Assembly (NCBI RefSeq): GCF_002285495.1
Contig: NZ_CP016786.1
Span: forward strand, 448,001 to 512,000
Reading direction: 5' to 3'
DNA length: 64,000 bases
Source: Clostridium isatidis
Lineage (GTDB): Bacteria; Bacillota; Clostridia; Clostridiales; Clostridiaceae
Position numbers and translations under genes: made by a program. This document shows positions 25,721 through 34,444 of the stretch, piece after piece. Positions within the stretch are counted from its first letter, which is position 1. Each line of letters begins with the position of its first letter. The notes under the pieces were generated by a model. That model was not told where the DNA came from and did no database searches. It saw only the letters and a program-made list of their open reading frames with translations.

Positions 25721-25912
25721 ATGATTAAATCAATAAATACAACCATTGATGATGAAAAGATGGATCTTTTTGTTTGTGAACTTGAAGAAAGAGATGAAAT
25801 GATATGCATTTTAAAGGCTTGTGCTGCTAATGCAGAGTTTTGTCTTGGACAAGCATGTGGAGCAGCTTGTATTGGAATTACAATTTGTGTTGCAGGGGCA
25901 CACTTAGGATAA
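25721..25912 (+). CDS. RiPP precursor peptide 4 (63 residues, six-Cys hydrophobic core)
   Basis: The fourth and most divergent member. The leader is recognisable (IKSINTTIDDE, CELEERDE) but carries a Cys. The core is longer and hydrophobic, ICILKACAANAEFC, then LGQACGAACIGITICVAG, with six Cys at spacings 4, 6, 4, 3 and 5. The Ala/Gly/Ile-rich tail is reminiscent of sactipeptide bacteriocins. I start at ATG 25,721 to match the leader of the others; an ATG at 25,703 is in frame but precedes the GAAGGTTGG ribosome binding site. Peptides 1-3 and peptide 4 may be parts of a multi-component product. Confidence 0.86.
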   Translation: MIKSINTTIDDEKMDLFVCELEERDEMICILKACAANAEFCLGQACGAACIGITICVAGAHLG

Positions 25913-25930
25913 ATATTAAAAAATATAATA

Positions 25931-25963
25931 GATCTTTTTCTCGAGGTTTCCTCGAGAAAAAGA
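25931..25963. other. Perfect 15-bp hairpin between precursor genes and biosynthetic genes
   Basis: ATCTTTTTCTCGAGG is followed by TTT and its exact complement. There is no T-tract after it, so it is not a classical terminator for this strand. Its place directly after the last precursor gene suggests a transcript-stabilising or processing hairpin. That would keep precursor mRNA abundant while downstream enzyme genes are expressed less. Confidence 0.8.
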
Positions 25964-26002
25964 TTTGATATTTATAAAAGTTAATTTAAATAAGGAGTAT
26001 TT

Positions 26003-27271
26003 ATGGAGAATACTGTTTTAAGAATCAAAAAAGGCGTTGAAATTTCAGAATTTGATGATGGAGAGAAGACAATATCCTATTTAATCTGTTATAATGAAAG
26101 ATATTGGAAAGTATCTAAATTAGTTTATATAGTTTTTAAATGTATAGACGGAGTTAAAAGTGTTGAAAGCATAAAAAAATATTTAGAAGATGAATATAAT
26201 TATAAAATTGATATAGATAAGCTCATAGAAGTAATAGACATTGCATTTAGGAAAACAGGTTTATTAGAAGGTACTGAAGCTGTTAATGAAAGAAAAAGAA
26301 ATAAAATGCTTTGGGGTAGAATATCAATATTTAAACCTAGTTTTATTAGTAAGTTTAGATTTTTATCAAAATTATTTAATAAGAATATTTTGCTAAGATT
26401 TGGTATTATAATATTGATATGGATGCTATATATCCTTAGTAACTATTCAAACAATAAGGTAATTAATGAAGTATTAGCCTTAAATTTTAAAGAGTTAATT
26501 TTATGTTACAGCTTTATATTTTTAGCTGGAATAATACATGAATTTGGACATTCTTTGTCAGCTATGTACTTTGACAGTAAACCAGGGAATATAGGTATTG
26601 GTGTATATATAATAATGCCAGTTATGTTCTCTGATGTAACTGATATTTGGAGATTAGAAAGAAAAAAAAGAGCCTTAGTAGATTTAGGGGGAATTTATTT
26701 ACAGGGAGTTTTTTTATTTTTTTTCTATATAATTAACAATATTTTCTTAAAAAGTAATTTATTAAATGTTGCTATTTTAGTTTCAGCCTTTCAAATAGTA
26801 AGTAATTTAAATCCTTTTATTAAATTAGATGGATATTGGTTATTAGTTGATTATTTAGGAGTTGTAAATATAGGCCAAACTGTTTATGAGCTTTATAAAG
26901 CTGTTTTACTAAAATTAATTAAGAGAAAAAAAGAAATTAATATATTAACAAAAGAAAAAAGAAGAGTTATTTATATATATTCTATTTTTACTATTGGATT
27001 TTATGTGTATTTCATTAGGATGATTTTAGATTCAATTATTTTAGCTATAAAGAATGTTTATACAGATATTTTATATCTTTTAAATAATGGACTAAATAAT
27101 ACTAAACTTATTGATATTTTTAACTATTTCAGTAATAGAATAACTTCTTTTATAGTATTAATTTTTACTGCTAGAATTCTAATTTCAGTATTTAGAATAT
27201 TAGGAAAAGTAGTAATTAAGTTAAAGGCTTTTTATATTAATAAAAGAAACTTTAATAAGTATAAAGAGTGA
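26003..27271 (+). CDS. Membrane M50 (site-2-type) peptidase with N-terminal PqqD-like domain
   Basis: A 422-residue integral membrane zinc protease. Residues 1-95 look like a PqqD/RRE-like winged helix (ISYLICYNERYWKVSKLVY, VKSVESIKKYLEDEYNY). After it come several membrane helices. The zinc site is HEFGH (H179, E180, H183), with the third ligand expected in NPFIKLDGYW (D276). The architecture resembles YydH of the Bacillus epipeptide (YydF) operon, which acts on a radical-SAM-modified peptide. The likely job is removal of the leader or release of the product at the membrane. ATG follows AAGGAGTATTT. It is the first gene after the precursor hairpin. Confidence 0.87.
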   Translation: MENTVLRIKKGVEISEFDDGEKTISYLICYNERYWKVSKLVYIVFKCIDGVKSVESIKKYLEDEYNYKIDIDKLIEVIDIAFRKTGLLEGTEAVNERKRNKMLWGRISIFKPSFISKFRFLSKLFNKNILLRFGIIILIWMLYILSNYSNNKVINEVLALNFKELILCYSFIFLAGIIHEFGHSLSAMYFDSKPGNIGIGVYIIMPVMFSDVTDIWRLERKKRALVDLGGIYLQGVFLFFFYIINNIFLKSNLLNVAILVSAFQIVSNLNPFIKLDGYWLLVDYLGVVNIGQTVYELYKAVLLKLIKRKKEINILTKEKRRVIYIYSIFTIGFYVYFIRMILDSIILAIKNVYTDILYLLNNGLNNTKLIDIFNYFSNRITSFIVLIFTARILISVFRILGKVVIKLKAFYINKRNFNKYKE

Positions 27272-27283
27272 GTGGGTGAGTAA

Positions 27284-28399
27284 ATGATGAAATTAATTAA
27301 TACATACAAAAGCATAGACAGAAGGGTCATATATGATTGCCGTGTTAAGTCCTTAATGGAGCTTATGAGACATTATGGTCTTAATATTAATGAGTATGAA
27401 ATACTATTAATTTCTAGAGCTATTTTATTTAGCTACGACAAAATATCTATTCCTAATATAATAAATAAAAAAATTCCTTATGCAGCAGTATCTACAAATG
27501 ATATAGTGGAGAACCTTTTTGATGAATTAGGTATCAATTACAAGAAAGTTAAAATAGGAGCTTCTAGTGAAGACTGGAAGACCCTAAAACAATTAATAGA
27601 TAATGATATTCCGATATTATTTAAAATAGATAGTAGATTTTTAAATGATAACTTTGATGAAAATAAGAAGCAGACCCTTAATTTATATTATTTATCAACA
27701 TTGCTACTGGTTGGATATGATGAAGAAAAAGAAGTGGTTTATATTGTGCTGACTAATACAAACGAAATAGACAGAGTGACTGAATTATCCATAGACAATT
27801 TTAATAAATATAGAAATACTCAATGTATGCCCTTTAAAGCAGACTACACCTGTTACTATGTTGAAGATGATAAAGAAATAAGGAATATAAAAAGAGATAA
27901 AATAAATGAATTACTAAAAAAAGGTCTCTTTGAAATATCAAAATTAATGCTGGATGATACTGTAGAATATAATGTAAAAATTGGAGCCTTTGATGGAACT
28001 AAGTTATTAAGGGGTATCACTGCTATGAAAGAACTAAAGAAAGACTTAGAAGATATGTTACTAAAAATTGATCAAATAGATAAGAAAACCATAAAATTTA
28101 TAATATTGTTTATTAGAAATAACCTTATGTTTGGAAGCCATAGTGCTTTTAGAGGTGAATTTGCTAGTTGTTTAGAGCACCTCTCAAATTTAATAAATGA
28201 TAAGTATTTTTTCAATATAAGCTTAGAGTTTAAGGAAATAGCAAAGCTTTGGGGAAAGTTATTTGTGGGACTTACCTCTATTGCAAATGAAAAAAATGAC
28301 TTTAATGATAAGCTGACAATAGTGATTGATACTTTAGATAAAATAATTCTAAAAGAAGAGCAGCAATTTAAGCTAATAAATAACTATTTTAATAAATAA
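27284..28399 (+). CDS. BtrH N-terminal-like (cysteine acyltransferase or C39-like) protein
   Basis: A 371-residue soluble protein. The N-terminal half resembles the BtrH_N fold: YDCRVKSLMELMRHYGL (C19 in the nucleophile position), then IPILFKIDSRF and LLLVGYDEEKEVVYIVL. In butirosin biosynthesis, BtrH moves an acyl group from an acyl carrier protein onto the product, and this cluster encodes both an ACP and an acyl-activating ligase. The His normally found just before VVGYD is not visible; Ser and Thr are there instead (S138, T139). So it may use another general base or have become a binding protein. The C-terminal half is helical and unassigned. It starts 12 bp after the protease gene. Confidence 0.6.
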   Translation: MMKLINTYKSIDRRVIYDCRVKSLMELMRHYGLNINEYEILLISRAILFSYDKISIPNIINKKIPYAAVSTNDIVENLFDELGINYKKVKIGASSEDWKTLKQLIDNDIPILFKIDSRFLNDNFDENKKQTLNLYYLSTLLLVGYDEEKEVVYIVLTNTNEIDRVTELSIDNFNKYRNTQCMPFKADYTCYYVEDDKEIRNIKRDKINELLKKGLFEISKLMLDDTVEYNVKIGAFDGTKLLRGITAMKELKKDLEDMLLKIDQIDKKTIKFIILFIRNNLMFGSHSAFRGEFASCLEHLSNLINDKYFFNISLEFKEIAKLWGKLFVGLTSIANEKNDFNDKLTIVIDTLDKIILKEEQQFKLINNYFNK

Positions 28400-28426
28400 G
28401 TCTTTTGACTTGAAAGGAGAAAGTAA

Positions 28427-28825
28427 ATGAGTAAGAAAAGGATAATATTATTTATAATACTAATAGTTGGAATACTATATTTTATTATAACCGGAATATT
28501 TTCAGATTTTGATACTAAAATTGGATATGTTGAAAATAATTTTGGGAACACAATGGAAGCTTCCTTTAAGCACTTTGATGGGAAGAAAGATAAAAAAATA
28601 AAATTCAATGAAGGAGAAGTAGTTAATTTTGAATATTCTCTTCAAGCAAAAGATGGAAGTTTAGAATTTCAAATTAAAGATGAAGATGGGAAAATAGTTG
28701 AAAGCAGAAAAAGTAACGATGAAGGAAATATAGAGCTAAAAGTTGATAAAACTCAAAAATACAAAATCATTATCTTAGCTGAAAAAGCACAAGGAAGTTA
28801 CAGTATAGAATGGGATAAAAACTAG
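28427..28825 (+). CDS. Small membrane-anchored extracellular protein in the peptide cluster
   Basis: 132 residues: one N-terminal membrane helix (RIILFIILIVGILYFIITGIF) and a charged beta-rich outer domain (NFEYSLQAKDGSLEFQIKD, VESRKSNDEGNIELKVDK, YKIIILAEKAQGSYSIEW) resembling a small beta-sandwich. I recognise no named family. Position between the BtrH-like gene and the ABC permease, with AAAGGAGAAAGTAA as ribosome binding site, makes it a candidate self-immunity or export accessory protein. That role is inferred from context only. Confidence 0.75.
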   Translation: MSKKRIILFIILIVGILYFIITGIFSDFDTKIGYVENNFGNTMEASFKHFDGKKDKKIKFNEGEVVNFEYSLQAKDGSLEFQIKDEDGKIVESRKSNDEGNIELKVDKTQKYKIIILAEKAQGSYSIEWDKN

Positions 28826-28853
28826 TAAATTTTCAGGAAGGGAAAAGTAATCA

Positions 28854-31322
28854 ATGAATATAATACTAAGACACATATCAAGAAATATATTAGAAAATAA
28901 ATTTCGAAGTTTATTAATTATTTTTTCATTAATAATTTCTACCATAGTAATATATTTAAATTTTAATATTAAAGATGATTTAGTTTTACAGTATAAAGCA
29001 GTAATGGAAGGATCCTATAAAGAATATGATATTTTTATTACTAAGAATAATGTAAATAATCAAACTGATGCAATATATGATATGGATACTCTTGATCTTT
29101 CTGGTATGGGGGTTAAGGAATACTTTGGAGTTTCAAGAGTTCTAGGCCTTTACTCTTATAACAATTCCTTGATTAATGTTTATATGTATGGTACAGATAT
29201 TGATTTATTAGAAAAAGAAAACTTAATTTCTATAGATCAAAATACTAATGAATATAAAGAAAAAGGTAATATAGTAATTAGTAAAAATGTGGCTGAATAT
29301 TATAATCTAGATTTAAATGACAAGATTAAAATAAAAACAAATGATGAGGATATGGAATTAACTATTGCTGCAATAGCAGATATAAAGGGAATGTATTTAC
29401 AAGAGAGCGGAAGGATAATGGCTTTTACCTCAAGAGAAACATTAGGGGAAATATATGATAGACCAAGTTCAACATATGGTACTTATATAAAATTAGAAGA
29501 CTATCAAGAAAGTAAAGATTTTATAGAAAAATTTAATCAAAAAAACGAAGGGTTTTTGGCTGTAAATTTACATGATGAAACAGCCATAAAAAATGAAGTT
29601 AATACTATAAGCCAAATGCTTATCTTTGCATTAGCAGCAGTAATAATATTGGTATTTTATATAAATAGAAGCATGTTAAGATTAGTTTTGGCTAAAAGAG
29701 TTTCTATTTTTGGAACAATTCGAAGTATTGGAGCAACAAAAAATTTTGTTAATAGGCTTTTCTTATATGAAAATATCATCTATGGAATTCTTGGCGGAGG
29801 TATAGGAACTTTAATAGGAATTTTAATTAGACAGCCTGTTGCGAGAATGTTTAACTCCTATGGTTCTGAAAACATGATAAATAATACAGTTAATTTTAAA
29901 TATATAATTTATTCATTATTTTTTACTGTATTACTTCAAATTACTATTTCTTATTTTGAAATAATAAAAATAAATAAAAATAATATCAAGGAATTGATAT
30001 TTAATAAAATAAGCACAGCTTTTCATGAGAAAAAACTAGTTCCTATATTAGGTGGGGGGTTATTATTACTATCATTTTTATTATATAAATTAAATACTAA
30101 TTATAATCTATTATTAGGAATAATTTCATTTTTGCTTGCAATAGCAGGTTCTATAGGAATTATACCTACAGTGTCTAAAATCATATCTCAATTTTTAGTA
30201 AAGATAAATAATAAATTATCAATTTCTACTGCTGAATTAGCAGGAAAAAATACCAAAAACAGTAAATCAGCCAATATAAGTATAAAATTAATAACAATAG
30301 TTTTATCTATTATGATGATAATAGCTATAATAGGATTTTCAATAAGTTCAGTATTTAAAGATGTAAAAGAAACCTTTAATGGGGATATTCAATTGACAAA
30401 TATTGCATACAATAAAGAATATTATGAAGGTTTAAAAGAGATAAAGGGTGTAGAAACTTTAGATTTTATATATTATAAATTTTTTGATCTAAAACTAAAC
30501 AATAAAGAGAATAATTTAGCTATTTTAGGCTTCAACGAAGCTAAAAATGGTATAAAAGATATAAGTGGAAAGCTTGGTAGTATTTCAGAATCAGAAATTC
30601 TTGTGGATGAATACTATGCTTTAAGAAATGAAATAGAAATAGGCAGCATAATTTCTTTAGAAAGTGAAGAATTTGATAAATTAGAATTTAAAGTAGCAGG
30701 TTTTATTGATTCAAGTTCTTTTATTTCATCAAGAAATGTAGTGGTTATTTCAGAAGAAAAATATATAAAAGAAATAACTGATGTGCCAATAGCAATTGAA
30801 ATTGAAAGCAATATAGATGTTAAGGATCTTAAGCATAATCTTATAAATAAACTAATAGGAACAGGGATAAAGATTCAAACAATAGAAGAATTTTTAAACA
30901 GTAATAAGGAAGATATAGATACATTATTATCATTAGTGATTTTGATTATTGGAATGGCAGCCTTTATAGGTATATTAGGGGTGATTAGTAATCAATTAAT
31001 TAGCTTTTATCAAAGAAAAAAAGAGTTTGCAATATACTATTCTGTAGCAATGAGTAAAAAACAAATAGCAAAAGTATTTTTTTATGAAATAGCATATACC
31101 TTTTTTATTGCCTGCATAATTGGGGGAGGACTTGGTGTATGGCTTTCAAAAATACTTGAGCAAATACTATTTAGTATAGGTGAATATATTAATGTAAAAA
31201 TATCTTTTATGGAAGTGTCAGCTATAATTTTAGGAATGTTTTCTCTTTTACTATTATCTAATTTATTCATGATAAGAAATATTCTTAAGTTAAATGTGGT
31301 TGAAGAAATAAAATGTGAATAA
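28854..31322 (+). CDS. FtsX/MacB-type ABC transporter permease
   Basis: An 822-residue permease with the duplicated FtsX layout. An N-terminal helix (ENKFRSLLIIFSLIISTIVI) is followed by a large outer domain and a three-helix block with the SIGATKNFVNRLFLYENIIYG coupling segment. A central helix pair, a second outer domain and a C-terminal three-helix block (with MSKKQIAKVFFYEIAYTFF) complete it. This family works mechanically on substrates outside the membrane (lipoproteins, antimicrobial peptides) rather than importing solutes. Its likely ATPase is the cluster's last gene at 34,445. It may export the peptide or protect the producer. It starts 28 bp after the small anchored protein. Confidence 0.88.
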   Translation: MNIILRHISRNILENKFRSLLIIFSLIISTIVIYLNFNIKDDLVLQYKAVMEGSYKEYDIFITKNNVNNQTDAIYDMDTLDLSGMGVKEYFGVSRVLGLYSYNNSLINVYMYGTDIDLLEKENLISIDQNTNEYKEKGNIVISKNVAEYYNLDLNDKIKIKTNDEDMELTIAAIADIKGMYLQESGRIMAFTSRETLGEIYDRPSSTYGTYIKLEDYQESKDFIEKFNQKNEGFLAVNLHDETAIKNEVNTISQMLIFALAAVIILVFYINRSMLRLVLAKRVSIFGTIRSIGATKNFVNRLFLYENIIYGILGGGIGTLIGILIRQPVARMFNSYGSENMINNTVNFKYIIYSLFFTVLLQITISYFEIIKINKNNIKELIFNKISTAFHEKKLVPILGGGLLLLSFLLYKLNTNYNLLLGIISFLLAIAGSIGIIPTVSKIISQFLVKINNKLSISTAELAGKNTKNSKSANISIKLITIVLSIMMIIAIIGFSISSVFKDVKETFNGDIQLTNIAYNKEYYEGLKEIKGVETLDFIYYKFFDLKLNNKENNLAILGFNEAKNGIKDISGKLGSISESEILVDEYYALRNEIEIGSIISLESEEFDKLEFKVAGFIDSSSFISSRNVVVISEEKYIKEITDVPIAIEIESNIDVKDLKHNLINKLIGTGIKIQTIEEFLNSNKEDIDTLLSLVILIIGMAAFIGILGVISNQLISFYQRKKEFAIYYSVAMSKKQIAKVFFYEIAYTFFIACIIGGGLGVWLSKILEQILFSIGEYINVKISFMEVSAIILGMFSLLLLSNLFMIRNILKLNVVEEIKCE

Positions 31323-31346
31323 TTATATGAAATTTGGGAGTGTTAT

Positions 31347-32882
31347 ATGGAAAATTTAAAAAAAAGTACAATTAAAGAGTATTTGTATAATGCAGCTCCA
31401 AAATACAATAAAGATCCAATAATAAAGATTAATTTAAATAATACTATAATAAGCAAAACTTATGATGCCTTCATTAATGATGTTGAATTGTTTGGTTCTA
31501 AAATATTTTGTAACAAAAAACATATTGCCCTAATAGGTCCAGTTAGTTATGAATGGTTAGTTGTATTTTTTGGAGGAATGAATAGTGGAAATGTAATTGT
31601 GCCAATTGATTTTAATTTAAGCAGTGAGATTATAGAAGAATTATTAATAAAAGCAGATATTAATATGATATTTTATGATAAGCAATTTAAATCTAAAATT
31701 GAAAAATTAAAAGAAAAAAACAGATATTCAATTTATGAGTTAAATAATTTAAATGATTTTATAAAAGGGATAAATAAGAAGTCCTTAACTTCTTTTGAAC
31801 CTGAAGAAGATGATACTGCTATTATAGCCTTTACTTCTGGTACAACTGGCTTCAATAAAGCAGTAATGTTAACTCATAAAAATTTAGTTCATAATGCAAT
31901 TTGTTCAGTTTTATTGATAGGAAAAGATAAATTTCAACCAGGTGATATTACAGTATGCATTTTACCTCTATACCATATGCTAGGAATAACAACTACTGTT
32001 TTAGTTCCATTATTATATGGAGTAACAATAGGCCTCCCAAATAACAGCATAGATTTCATTAGTAATTTAAAAATATTTAAACCTGCCTATATAGTTGGTG
32101 TTCCAATGATAGCAGAAGGAATTTTAAAGTACCTAAAGGCAATATCAAAAAAATATAATTATGAAATAGCAGAGGAAAAAATTATAAGGAATATACTTGG
32201 GGAAAATCTTAAACTATTTATTAGTGGAGGGGCACATATTGAAGAGAGGATAATAATTGAATATGAAAAATTAGGAATTACCTTATTAAATGGTTATGGT
32301 ATAACAGAATGTTCTCCTGTAGTTTCATGTAATAATATTGAGAAGAGGAAGAAGGATTCTGTAGGTGTAATTGCTCCAAAGCCTTTTTGTGAAGCAAAAA
32401 TTCATAAGGGTGAGATTTATATAAGGGGAAGTATAGTTTGCAAGGGATACTATAAAGATGAGGAAAGCAATAATATCAATTTTGATGGTGAATGGTTTAA
32501 AACTGGAGACCTAGGATATATTGATAATGAAGGTTTTCTTTATATTACAGGGCGTAAAAAAAATATTATCATATTAAAAGATGGAAACAATATTTCACCT
32601 GAGCAAATTGAGAAAATGATTAATGAACATTATATTGTATCAAATTCTCTTATTAAGGCTGAAAAGCTAAAAAATATCGAGCTAATCAAGGCTTATATTT
32701 ATCCTGATTATAATTATGCTGAGGAAAAGGGAATAAAAGATATAAAGATGGAATTAAGCAAAATAATTAACGAAATAAATTCTAAGTTACCTAATTATAT
32801 GAAAGTACGGGAAATTGAAATACTAGAAGAAAATTTTGAATTAACTGGGATAGGCAAAATTAAAAGATATATGTATTTATAA
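31347..32882 (+). CDS. Acyl-AMP ligase (ANL superfamily, fatty-acyl-activating type)
   Basis: A 511-residue adenylate-forming enzyme. Motifs: P-loop A3 TAIIAFTSGTTGFNKAVML; A5 LLNGYGITECSPVVS; A7 WFKTGDLGYID; hinge GRKKNIIILKDGNNISPEQIE; and the C-terminal catalytic Lys in GIGKIKR. The SGGAHIEER segment and general pattern resemble long-chain fatty-acid ligases (FadD/FAAL) more than amino-acid adenylation domains. An acyl carrier protein follows 42 bp later, so the probable reaction is carboxylic acid + ATP to acyl-AMP, then acyl-ACP. The substrate acid is not known. ATG follows TTGGGAGTGTTAT. Confidence 0.9.
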   Translation: MENLKKSTIKEYLYNAAPKYNKDPIIKINLNNTIISKTYDAFINDVELFGSKIFCNKKHIALIGPVSYEWLVVFFGGMNSGNVIVPIDFNLSSEIIEELLIKADINMIFYDKQFKSKIEKLKEKNRYSIYELNNLNDFIKGINKKSLTSFEPEEDDTAIIAFTSGTTGFNKAVMLTHKNLVHNAICSVLLIGKDKFQPGDITVCILPLYHMLGITTTVLVPLLYGVTIGLPNNSIDFISNLKIFKPAYIVGVPMIAEGILKYLKAISKKYNYEIAEEKIIRNILGENLKLFISGGAHIEERIIIEYEKLGITLLNGYGITECSPVVSCNNIEKRKKDSVGVIAPKPFCEAKIHKGEIYIRGSIVCKGYYKDEESNNINFDGEWFKTGDLGYIDNEGFLYITGRKKNIIILKDGNNISPEQIEKMINEHYIVSNSLIKAEKLKNIELIKAYIYPDYNYAEEKGIKDIKMELSKIINEINSKLPNYMKVREIEILEENFELTGIGKIKRYMYL

Positions 32883-32924
32883 AGTCAAAGGTGAATTTAT
32901 TTATAAAAGAATGGGGGGAAGGAA

Positions 32925-33170
32925 GTGGAGACAACCTTTGAACAAGTAAAAAAGGTAATATCAAATTACACAGACTTTTCAGAAGATGAAATAAAAGAGG
33001 AATCAAGATTAACAAGTGATTTGGGATTAACTTCATTTGATTTAGTTTGTTTATCAATTTCAGTAGAGGATAACTTTGGAATAAAGTTAGAAAGCAAAGA
33101 TTTTGTAGCTATCAATACTATTAAAGATTTATGTAATGCTATAAATCGTTATAAGGGGGAAGCGGTATGA
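32925..33170 (+). CDS. Acyl carrier protein of the peptide cluster
   Basis: An 81-residue ACP with the helix II signature DLGLTSFDLV; S37 is the predicted 4'-phosphopantetheine site. It is acidic and helical, of normal ACP length. Start is GTG 32,925 after GGGGGGAAGGAA. The last codon overlaps the start of the second radical SAM gene by 4 bp (ATGA), so the two are translationally coupled and probably act together. No phosphopantetheinyl transferase is encoded here, so a host enzyme must activate it. It is clearly separate from a fatty-acid-synthesis acpP, which would sit with fab genes. Confidence 0.9.
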   Translation: METTFEQVKKVISNYTDFSEDEIKEESRLTSDLGLTSFDLVCLSISVEDNFGIKLESKDFVAINTIKDLCNAINRYKGEAV

Positions 33171-34384
33171 TAAAGTATATATCAGTTAATGAAGAAATCT
33201 CAAATGCAATGACAAAATGTAATAATATAAAAACAGCTGAAAGACTTGTACGCTTTTTTCAAAAGCAGGATGAGAAATATACTTATGATACTGATAAAAG
33301 TAAATACTATATAAATAGCTTTTTCCCTACTTTTCCTAGCAAGGCTTGGGAAAGAATGGTTAATGGAATATCAGAAATATCAAATTATAATAAGAGAGTC
33401 CCTTTGCAAGCAGATATAGTAGTGACAGGAAGATGTCATTGCAAGTGCTGGCATTGCTTTAGAGCAAAACATAATAAAAATGATTTAACTTTAGATAAGA
33501 TAAAAGAAGTAATGGAAAGTCTTAATAATTTAGGCACATCGGTTGTTGGAATTACTGGAGGAGAGCCGATGTTAAGGGAAGATATATTAGAAATAATAAA
33601 AGCTATTCCTAATGAAATGGAAGGACATCTTTATACTACAGGTTATGGCATAACTGAAGAATTTGCAAAAAACTTAAAAAATTCAAATATAACAAGATGT
33701 ATTATAAGCTTAGATCATTATGATGAAGAAATAGTATGCAATTCAAGAAACAATGAAAATGCTTATAGTGATGCAACTAATGCCGTAAAATTATTAGCAA
33801 AAAATAATATTTATACAGCGGTTACAGTGTGTATTAATGAGAATTTATCTGATCCAGATAAATTAGAAAAATATTTTGATTTTGTAAAGGACTTGGGAGC
33901 AAGTGAAATAAGAATTGTAATGCAAATACCACAAGGTAAGTTGGAAAATAAAAATGTTGGAAGAATATATGCTCAAAATATTGATATGGTAAAAAGCTTT
34001 AAAAGAAAATATAACAAAAAAGAAAACTTTCCAACAATAGTAAACTTCTGTGAAATTGAAAGTTCCAATTATTTTGGCTGCAATGCAGGAGCAAATTATA
34101 TAGCAATTAATAATGATGGATATGTTACTCCTTGTGTAGCTGTTCCATTAAGTTTTGGAAGTGTTTATGAAAATAAATTAGAAAATATATATAACAAGAT
34201 GGGAAAATATTTCTTAGAGTCAAGTAAAGTTTGTTATGGAATATCATCTAGTAGGATAATAGCTTCAGAAAAGATAGATACAAGTTCAAGTCCATTATCT
34301 TTAAATACATCTAAGAATATTGCAAAAAAATGTGCTATGGCTACGGGAAAGGGAGAATTATTCCATTATTGCAAAACAGTATAA
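33167..34384 (+). CDS. Second radical SAM protein, coupled to the ACP gene
   Basis: A 405-residue radical SAM enzyme. The cluster motif is CHCKCWHC (C90, C94, C97 in CX3CX2C, with an extra C92), preceded by VPLQADIVVTGR and followed by GITGGEPML. The C-terminal part has SPASM-like features (GCNAGANYIAINNDGYVTPCVAVP) and further Cys (CYGI, KKCAMATG, HYCKTV). The first 80 residues are not similar to the first radical SAM protein, so its partner is probably different, possibly an ACP-bound intermediate or a peptide already modified. The 4-bp overlap with the ACP gene supports functional coupling. The reaction is unknown. Confidence 0.9.
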   Translation: MIKYISVNEEISNAMTKCNNIKTAERLVRFFQKQDEKYTYDTDKSKYYINSFFPTFPSKAWERMVNGISEISNYNKRVPLQADIVVTGRCHCKCWHCFRAKHNKNDLTLDKIKEVMESLNNLGTSVVGITGGEPMLREDILEIIKAIPNEMEGHLYTTGYGITEEFAKNLKNSNITRCIISLDHYDEEIVCNSRNNENAYSDATNAVKLLAKNNIYTAVTVCINENLSDPDKLEKYFDFVKDLGASEIRIVMQIPQGKLENKNVGRIYAQNIDMVKSFKRKYNKKENFPTIVNFCEIESSNYFGCNAGANYIAINNDGYVTPCVAVPLSFGSVYENKLENIYNKMGKYFLESSKVCYGISSSRIIASEKIDTSSSPLSLNTSKNIAKKCAMATGKGELFHYCKTV

Positions 34385-34418
34385 AACTAAATTGATAAAC
34401 TTATAGTAAGGGGGATAA

Positions 34419-34439
34419 ATGACTAAAGAAGTCAATTAA
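34419..34439 (+). other. Possible 6-codon leader frame before the ABC ATPase
   Basis: AAGGGGGATAA is followed by ATGACTAAAGAAGTCAATTAA, encoding MTKEVN and a stop, 5 bp before the ATPase ATG. The good ribosome binding site serves this mini-frame and not the ATPase, whose own upstream bases are poor. Either the ATPase is translated by coupling, or the first codons were shifted by a small duplication. Confidence 0.4.
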
Positions 34440-34444
34440 AGAAT

